NCBI GenBank assembly: GCA_002842345.1
Contig: PHCU01000008.1
Location: 1 to 50,814 of the forward strand
DNA length: 50,814 bases
Source of the DNA: Betaproteobacteria bacterium HGW-Betaproteobacteria-12
Lineage (GTDB): Bacteria > Pseudomonadota > Gammaproteobacteria > Burkholderiales > Rhodocyclaceae
Reading direction: 5' to 3'
Part shown: in pieces, positions 46,715 to 50,814 of the stretch
Layout: each line of letters opens with the position of its first letter
Position numbering within the stretch: position 1 is the first letter of the stretch
The notes under the pieces: model-generated
Databases searched by the model: none
What the model saw: only the letters and a program-made list of their open reading frames with translations
What the model was told of the DNA's origin: nothing
Program-made: the position numbers and the translations under genes

Positions 46715-47722
46715 TCAAACCCGGTCGAGCGGGCTCGTCACCCCGCGGCCGCCCTTGTTCAGCACATGCGTGTAGATCATGGTGGTCGACACGTCCGCAT
46801 GCCCGAGCAGCTCCTGCACCGTGCGGATGTCGTAGCCGCCCTCCAGCAGGTGCGTGGCAAAGGAATGGCGCAGCGTGTGCGGCGAGACCGGCTTGACGAT
46901 GCCTGCCCGCGCCGCCGCCTGCTTCACGGCGCGCTGCACGCGCTTCTCATCGACATGGTGGCGGCGAACTTCACCGGAGCGGGGATCGGTTGAAAACCCG
47001 GCGGCGGGGAATACGTACTGCCAACCCAGGGCACGTGCGGCATTCGGGTACTTGACGGCCAGCGCATCAGGCAGCCAGACCTCGCCCTTTCCGCGCGCCA
47101 GATCCGCCTCATGCACCGCCTTCGTCCGCGCGATCTGCGCGCGCAGCGGCTCGACCAGTTGCAGCGGAATCATGGTGACCCGGTCCTTGCCGCCCTTGCC
47201 CTCGCGCACGACGATCTCGTTGCGCGCCAGCTCGACATCCTTCACCCGCAGGCGCAGCCCTTCGAGCAGGCGCAGGCCGCTGCCGTAGAGCAGGCTGACG
47301 ATCAAATGCAGTTCCGCATTCTCGATCTTCTCCAGCAAGGAAAGCGTTTCGGCCCGTGTCAGGACTGTCGGCAGGCGCACCGGTTTCTTGGCCCGCGTGA
47401 CGTCGTCGAGCCAGGGCAATTCAAGCGCCAGCACCTCGCGGTAGAGGAACAGCAAGGCAGACAGCGCCTGGCTCTGCGTGGACGCACTGACGTTGCGCTC
47501 CACCGCCAGGCTGGACAAGAAAGCCTCCGCTTCGGCCTTGCCCATGTCCGCCGGATGGCGCTTGCCATGAAAAAGAATGTAGCGTTTAATCCAGCCTAAA
47601 TATGCCGTTTCAGTACGCAGGCTGTAGTGCTTGAGCCTCAGTCGATCGCGCACCCGATCGAGCAATCGGGGTGCCTCTGTGGCAGAATCAGGCTTTACTT
47701 GCTGTTCAGGTTTATTGGACAT
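46715..47722 (-). CDS. intI: Integron integrase (IntI)
   Basis: A tyrosine recombinase that inserts and excises gene cassettes at attI and attC. The 335 residues show Arg151 ([10 protein letters not shown]), the HTLRHSF box, His308 ([10 protein letters not shown]) and the nucleophile Tyr317 (MIYTHV), all five residues later than in IntI1. The integron-specific insert with [10 protein letters not shown] is present, which separates it from XerC/D. It is transcribed away from attI and the cassettes, the classic orientation. The catalytic residues are intact, so it may be active. Confidence 0.97.
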   Translation of the reverse strand: MSNKPEQQVKPDSATEAPRLLDRVRDRLRLKHYSLRTETAYLGWIKRYILFHGKRHPADMGKAEAEAFLSSLAVERNVSASTQSQALSALLFLYREVLALELPWLDDVTRAKKPVRLPTVLTRAETLSLLEKIENAELHLIVSLLYGSGLRLLEGLRLRVKDVELARNEIVVREGKGGKDRVTMIPLQLVEPLRAQIARTKAVHEADLARGKGEVWLPDALAVKYPNAARALGWQYVFPAAGFSTDPRSGEVRRHHVDEKRVQRAVKQAAARAGIVKPVSPHTLRHSFATHLLEGGYDIRTVQELLGHADVSTTMIYTHVLNKGGRGVTSPLDRV

Positions 47723-47769
47723 GAGCTTGTATGGAAGTTACAAGAATCAGCATGATAACAACACATTAC

Positions 47770-47799
47770 ATATTATGTCGACAATACCGGTCAGTCCAA
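47770..47799 (-). promoter_or_regulatory. Candidate intI promoter
   Basis: On the minus strand TTGGAC (47799-47794) and TAATAT (47775-47770) are 18 nt apart and lie 48 nt before the intI start. No E. coli-type LexA box is clear here. Confidence 0.35.
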
Positions 47800-47842
47800 T
47801 AAGCAGTTTACTGTCAATTTTGATATCTACTTAACGTTGGGC
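47780..47842 (+). other. attI site with first core junction
   Basis: The A+T-rich stretch between intI and the first cassette ends in the core GTTGGGC (47836-47842). The left limit is an estimate. Confidence 0.7.
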
Positions 47843-47847
47843 CGCAT

Positions 47848-48408
47848 ATGTATCGCCTATTCATTAGTATCTCCCTGTTAAGCGTAATTACGTCGGGAGC
47901 TTGGGCTCAGACAGCGTATCCGAGCGGTTGGCCGAAGCCTGTGACTGGAACGGCAGGGACATGCATATCTTTGTCAGGCACGTACAAATATCGCGGTGAG
48001 GTTGATCGCCCGGACAGAAATGGAGCCTCCACTATTGATCGGGCCGCTTTTAACAGAATGTCGCTTCAAGGCAATCCCCTAGCAGCCACTTTCGAGCATG
48101 ACTTAAAGGCCGGTATCGTGAACGTCCGAATTCAAGGAGACAACGTAGCGCCCCTGGATCGGGCGACCTTCAATCGCAAATTGGCTTGCGAAGACGGCTG
48201 GTCGATAAACCTCAGACAAATCGGGAACTGCGACAACTTGGCGTCGGCTCCCTTCGACTGTAGGCAAGTACGTATCCTCTATACGAAAGCCGAAGATGAA
48301 TCATTGATCGTTCATTTCACAACTTTGGCAGTGACTAGAGAGCTTCTGACTAACCCCACGAAGCTCACAGTCGATGCATGGTATCGATTTGAATTGGGGG
48401 CAAAGTGA
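47848..48408 (+). CDS. Cassette 1: exported protein with CxSLxGTY motif
   Basis: A 186-residue protein with a signal peptide (MYRLFISISLLSVITSGAWA, then Q). The motif CISLSGTY is at about residues 38-45, and two other cysteines follow (LACEDGW, PFDCRQV). No known domain is recognised. The ATG is only 6 nt after the core site GTTGGGC, so a ribosome site is not apparent within the cassette. The same C-x-S-L-x-G-T-Y motif occurs in the protein of cassette 5. Confidence 0.8.
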   Translation: MYRLFISISLLSVITSGAWAQTAYPSGWPKPVTGTAGTCISLSGTYKYRGEVDRPDRNGASTIDRAAFNRMSLQGNPLAATFEHDLKAGIVNVRIQGDNVAPLDRATFNRKLACEDGWSINLRQIGNCDNLASAPFDCRQVRILYTKAEDESLIVHFTTLAVTRELLTNPTKLTVDAWYRFELGAK

Positions 48409-48415
48409 GCTGTCG

Positions 48416-48484
48416 GCCCAACCCTGCGCTCGAGGGGAGCTGCGCGATAAGACCTGCGCAGCCCCCTCAGCTTGAACGTTAAGC
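48416..48484 (+). repeat. attC1 recombination site
   Basis: 69 bp: R'' GCCCAAC (48416-48422), a GAGGGGAGCTGCGCG/CTGCGCAGCCCCCTC-type stem, and R' GTTAAGC (48478-48484). R'' is the exact complement of GTTGGGC at the start of cassette 1. Confidence 0.92.
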
Positions 48485-48713
48485 GATCACATACGCCTCG
48501 GTTGCTGACAAAACTGATAATGATAAATGCATTGTTGCCTGTTTATGAAGTATTGGCCTATCTGCTATATAGCGGAGCGCTGCAGGGCGCGAGGCATAAC
48601 GGAGTTATGCATCCCGACCTTCCGCGCTCCGATACAAGAGCAGGAAGGCCGAACGGATATTTGGCATTGAGGCATCGATTTAAAGATGGTCTTTGCTTGC
48701 CGGCGCATATGAC
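48485..48713. other. Body of cassette 2: no convincing gene, nested palindromes
   Basis: One frame from 48520 begins MINALLPVYEVLAYLLYSGAL but runs through attC2 into cassette 3, so it is unlikely as an intact gene. The region has GCATAAC-GGA-GTTATGC (48594-48610) nested in CGGAGCGC/GCGCTCCG arms (48573-48580 and 48624-48631). A CCTTCC/GGAAGG stem (48618, 48643) overlaps it. It could be a broken cassette gene or a structured non-coding cassette. Confidence 0.6.
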
Positions 48714-48800
48714 GCCTAACGCGTCGTTCGAGCGGCCTCGCGAACTTCGTTCGCGACTTCGCCCCTGGCGGGGGGCCGCTCAACTCCAAACACGTTATGC
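48714..48800 (+). repeat. attC2 recombination site
   Basis: 87 bp: R'' GCCTAAC (48714-48720), R' GTTATGC (48794-48800), with GAGCGGCC/GGCCGCTC stem and a long inner hairpin (TCGCGAA/TTCGCGA). R'' differs by one base from the complement of the cassette 2 start core GTTAAGC. Confidence 0.88.
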
Positions 48801-48828
48801 GCCCTAGCGTGCCAAAACAGTGAAGCCT

Positions 48829-49158
48829 ATGTTGAGCGTTATGCCAAGGGTAATCGTCACAATCCTGCTCTCAACCACCCTCTTGGGTTGCGCACCGATG
48901 GTGACCTTTGAGGACATGGAGCCTGCTTTGGATAGATGGATTGGAAAGCCTGTACCCAAAAGCCCACACCCTTTGGAGTGGTCATTCCGCAAACGAGCAG
49001 CCAACTCAGATACCTACGAACTAGTCAGTCTCAGAACAGACGAGTGCAACTATGTCCTAACTGTGCGCTCCGTCGACGATATTATTCTTGGCTGGCGGTT
49101 TGTTGAGGCACAGAGAACGAAGCCGTGCAGATTCCAACATGTTCGGCAATTGATGTAG
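48829..49158 (+). CDS. Cassette 3: small lipoprotein
   Basis: A 109-residue protein with a lipoprotein signal (VIVTILLSTTLLGC, lipobox LLGC). Two further cysteines are near the C-terminus (DECNYV, KPCRF). GTG 48820 and ATG 48841 are other possible starts. No domain is recognised. It is flanked by attC2 and attC3. Confidence 0.75.
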   Translation: MLSVMPRVIVTILLSTTLLGCAPMVTFEDMEPALDRWIGKPVPKSPHPLEWSFRKRAANSDTYELVSLRTDECNYVLTVRSVDDIILGWRFVEAQRTKPCRFQHVRQLM

Positions 49159-49187
49159 CCGTGATTCGGCAGCATGGTATCCATGTC

Positions 49188-49283
49188 GCATAACCTTTCG
49201 TTCCAGGGGACCGCCGGCAAGCTGCGCTTGCCGGTTCGCTCCGGGCTTCGCCCTCCGCCGGCCCCTGAACTCAAACGTTGGCC
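49188..49283 (+). repeat. attC3 recombination site
   Basis: 96 bp: R'' GCATAAC (49188-49194), R' GTTGGCC (49277-49283). The inner part has CAGGGG/CCCCTG and GCCGGCAAGC/GCTTGCCGG stems. R'' exactly complements the cassette 3 start core GTTATGC. Confidence 0.9.
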
Positions 49284-49286
49284 GTC

Positions 49287-49874
49287 ATGAAACCACGCAC
49301 TCTATTCCTCGCTGTGATTGCATCGGTCGCCTCTGCTGTCTGGGCGGCGCCGGCTAGTACGTCATGCGCGCCCGAGGCTGTCGCCGCTCTTGAAGCTCGC
49401 GCTTCCCAAGGCGATTTTCGAGCGCAGTTCTGGCGCGGAACGCAACTCGAAATGGGCGAGTGTGGCCCGAAAGACCTTGAGCGCGCCAATTCCCTGTTTC
49501 GCCAGTCGGCGTCTCTTGGCTTCCCGCCAGCGGTCCACGTTCTCGGAGTCATACAGCGTCGCGAAGGCAAGGACGCTGAAGCAATCAAGTATTTTGAGCA
49601 GTCCGCCCAACTTGGGTATCAGGCTGGGTTCGCCGATCTTGGTTTCACCTACGGCCTACGGGATTCTCCCGTGAGAGACGCCGTGCTGTCCTACGCGTGG
49701 CTCACTGTTGCAATTGCTCGTGAAACCAAAGCGCCGTTGCGCGAGTACCTTGAGTCTTCGCGTACCAAAGCCGCCCGCGCTCTGTCAGAGAGCGATCTTG
49801 CCAAGGCTCAAAGTGTCGCCGAGGGCCTGCGCGAGAAGTTTTCATCCATTCCCGTGTGGGCGGACAAGCAATGA
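49287..49874 (+). CDS. Cassette 4: exported Sel1-like repeat protein
   Basis: A 195-residue exported protein with a signal peptide (MKPRTLFLAVIASVASAVWA, then A). Sel1/TPR-like helical repeats are seen: RAQFWRGTQLEMGECGPKD, SLGFPPAVHVLGVIQRREGKD and QLGYQAGFADLGFTYGL. Such repeats mediate protein contacts. The ATG is 3 nt past the core GTTGGCC, so any ribosome site would lie in the previous attC. Confidence 0.82.
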   Translation: MKPRTLFLAVIASVASAVWAAPASTSCAPEAVAALEARASQGDFRAQFWRGTQLEMGECGPKDLERANSLFRQSASLGFPPAVHVLGVIQRREGKDAEAIKYFEQSAQLGYQAGFADLGFTYGLRDSPVRDAVLSYAWLTVAIARETKAPLREYLESSRTKAARALSESDLAKAQSVAEGLREKFSSIPVWADKQ

Positions 49875-49875
49875 C

Positions 49876-49941
49876 GGCCAACCCGGCAGTCGAGCGGACC
49901 TGCGCGAAAAGCCGCGCAGGCCGCTCACTTCTACGTTAGCC
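49876..49941 (+). repeat. attC4 recombination site
   Basis: 66 bp: R'' GGCCAAC (49876-49882), R' GTTAGCC (49935-49941), with GAGCGGACCTGCGCG/CGCGCAGGCCGCTC stem. R'' starts 1 nt after the stop of the cassette 4 gene and exactly complements its start core. Confidence 0.92.
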
Positions 49942-49967
49942 ATTTCAATACTTACCGTCTCAAGCCA

Positions 49968-50645
49968 ATGATCGCACCCTCGGTTCTCTGCAGATTCGTA
50001 TTTGCTTGTCTCGCTTTTACATCATGCGCTTGGGCAAATGAGCCGGCCTTAACTTCACTCGAATCCGCTGTGGCTGAAATTGGCTGGGGTTCTCTCTCCC
50101 TTGGCAAGACAAGTGATGGCTGCCCGAGCCTAGATGGAACCTATAACGAAGCGGGCCAAGAGCGAATTGAGATTGTCGAATCCAGCCGCCAGCCCAAAAT
50201 CATTCAACGAGAAACAAAACCATATTTCCTTCTTTTCCATCCACGAACTGCCCGAGGTGGTGCCTCCCAGATTGTTGAAAGACCCGTCACTGATCCCTCC
50301 TCGTTTAAGCACGAGATTTCGATTCGCCAGTCTTCGCAGAGCCTTGAAATTACTATCCCTCATTCAAAGGATCCACGCCTTACTCGCAGCATCCTTCTGG
50401 ATCGTGAAAAGGGAGACTTCAAGTGCGAAAAAGGCTTTCTGCTAATTGGCCCTATCGAGAGTTCTGGTTACAGCGACGGCGCTTCTCACCAATATTCAGC
50501 AACAATCGCTCTGTCTAAGCTGCAAGATGGCGCACTGTTTTACTTCAAAGGCACCCTCTCGTCATCTCGCTCGTTCCTGATATTTTCAGCTACAAGGAAC
50601 ACTACAACGTATGCTCGCTTTCATTCTCGCCAAGGCTCTGAATAA
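49968..50645 (+). CDS. Cassette 5: exported protein with CxSLxGTY motif
   Basis: A 225-residue protein with a signal peptide (about residues 1-23, CLAFTSCAWA then N). The motif CPSLDGTY is at about residues 52-59, like CISLSGTY in cassette 1. Another Cys is in FKCEKGF. Otherwise there is no recognised domain. It is bounded by attC4 and attC5. Confidence 0.8.
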   Translation: MIAPSVLCRFVFACLAFTSCAWANEPALTSLESAVAEIGWGSLSLGKTSDGCPSLDGTYNEAGQERIEIVESSRQPKIIQRETKPYFLLFHPRTARGGASQIVERPVTDPSSFKHEISIRQSSQSLEITIPHSKDPRLTRSILLDREKGDFKCEKGFLLIGPIESSGYSDGASHQYSATIALSKLQDGALFYFKGTLSSSRSFLIFSATRNTTTYARFHSRQGSE

Positions 50646-50652
50646 TGGCCAT

Positions 50653-50724
50653 GGCTAACACTGCGTTCCAAGGGACGCTGCGCGATAAAGCACCGCGCAG
50701 CGCCCCTGAACTTCGACGTTGGGC
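50653..50724 (+). repeat. attC5 recombination site
   Basis: 72 bp: R'' GGCTAAC (50653-50659), R' GTTGGGC (50718-50724), with AGGGACGCTGCGCG/CGCGCAGCGCCCCT stem. R'' exactly complements the cassette 5 start core GTTAGCC. Confidence 0.92.
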
Positions 50725-50733
50725 CTCTTGAAA

Positions 50734-50814
50734 ATGGAGCGCACGCTATTTCTCGTCGGGTTCTTGGTCGCCGGTTTTCCGGTTGTCGAGTTCTTGAGTG
50801 CCGTCGACCCTGAG
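50734..50814 (+). CDS. Cassette 6: start of a membrane or exported protein, cut off by the window
   Basis: The ATG at 50734 is 9 nt after the core GTTGGGC and opens 27 codons to the window edge. The visible residues (MERTLFLVGFLVAGFPVVEF) are hydrophobic, suggesting a membrane anchor or signal. Confidence 0.55.
   Translation, partial: MERTLFLVGFLVAGFPVVEFLSAVDPE

Larger units (their letters stand above)
46715..50814. mobile_element. Chromosomal integron: intI, attI and a cassette array running off the window
   Basis: intI (minus) is followed by an attI junction at 47836 and cassettes on the plus strand. Boundaries by the G/TT cut: cassette 1 47837-48478, cassette 2 48479-48794, cassette 3 48795-49277, cassette 4 49278-49935, cassette 5 49936-50718, cassette 6 from 50719 (partial). 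The R'' box of each cassette's attC complements the core site at its own start for cassettes 1, 3, 4 and 5 exactly, which shows these are real circularisable units. The cassettes are lower in G+C than the flanking chromosome. Confidence 0.95.

Noticed and set aside
47723..47835. LexA box controlling intI
   Set aside because: CTGTCAATTTTGATAT near 47811 lacks the second half-site of the E. coli-type CTGT-N8-ACAG box.
48838..48844. Another GTTATGC inside cassette 3
   Set aside because: It is in the signal-peptide coding region with no attC-like partner box or stem nearby, so it is probably a chance match.

Overview
The window is high-GC DNA from a betaproteobacterium, most likely a member of the Rhodocyclales or a close relative. 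The evidence is the order ppiD - tRNA-Asp - tRNA-Val - hup - lon - clpX - clpP - tig, the squalene/hopanoid trio hpnCDE, a polyhydroxyalkanoate phasin, selD with the tRNA selenouridine synthase gene, many PAS-domain signalling proteins, and a chromosomal integron. The genus is an inference from gene content only.

Layout. 1-8430 (minus strand): protein quality control (PpiD, Lon, ClpX, ClpP, trigger factor) with HU and three tRNA genes; clpX carries a one-base frameshift. 8523-11434 (plus): hpnCDE, which converts farnesyl diphosphate to squalene. 11495-12770: a YbbA-type ABC ATPase divergent from and overlapping a TesA-type esterase. 12763-14861: selD and selU/mnmH, head to head. 14821-15399: a methyltransferase. 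15513-25217: a signalling block of two large PAS histidine kinases, Tag glycosylase, a small Cys-rich protein and a tandem pair of PAS-GGDEF diguanylate cyclases. 25205-29111: an MFS transporter and ClpB. 29144-32963: a LysR regulator divergent from a short operon (SDR, acyl-CoA ligase, membrane protein). 33135-33659: phasin. 33799-36432 (minus): molybdenum cofactor genes mobB-moeA-moaD-moaE. 36527-40406 (minus): an ATP-grasp-like protein, a DinG/YoaA helicase and a VapBC-type toxin-antitoxin pair. 40859-42871: a REC-GAF-PAS-HD-GYP protein. 42952-45616: a cation/proton antiporter and a miniature secretin-like protein. 45775-46633: an orphan HigA and a RelE/YefM-type pair.

The most notable system is the integron at 46715-50814. 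A divergent integron integrase (IntI) is followed by an attI junction and at least five complete gene cassettes plus a sixth that runs off the window, separated by five recognisable attC sites of about 66-96 bp. Four of the five complete cassettes carry genes, and all four products have export signals; two of them share a C-x-S-L-x-G-T-Y motif. One cassette has no convincing gene but holds nested palindromes.

A second theme is short palindromic DNA that has become part of genes. An inverted-pair (REPIN-like) family supplies the stop codons of hpnE, ybbA and moaE. Another repeat encodes the C-terminal tail and stop of MobB. Palindromes are read in frame inside MoeA and probably at the N-terminus of Tag. 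This resembles the protein-coding palindromic elements of Rickettsia.
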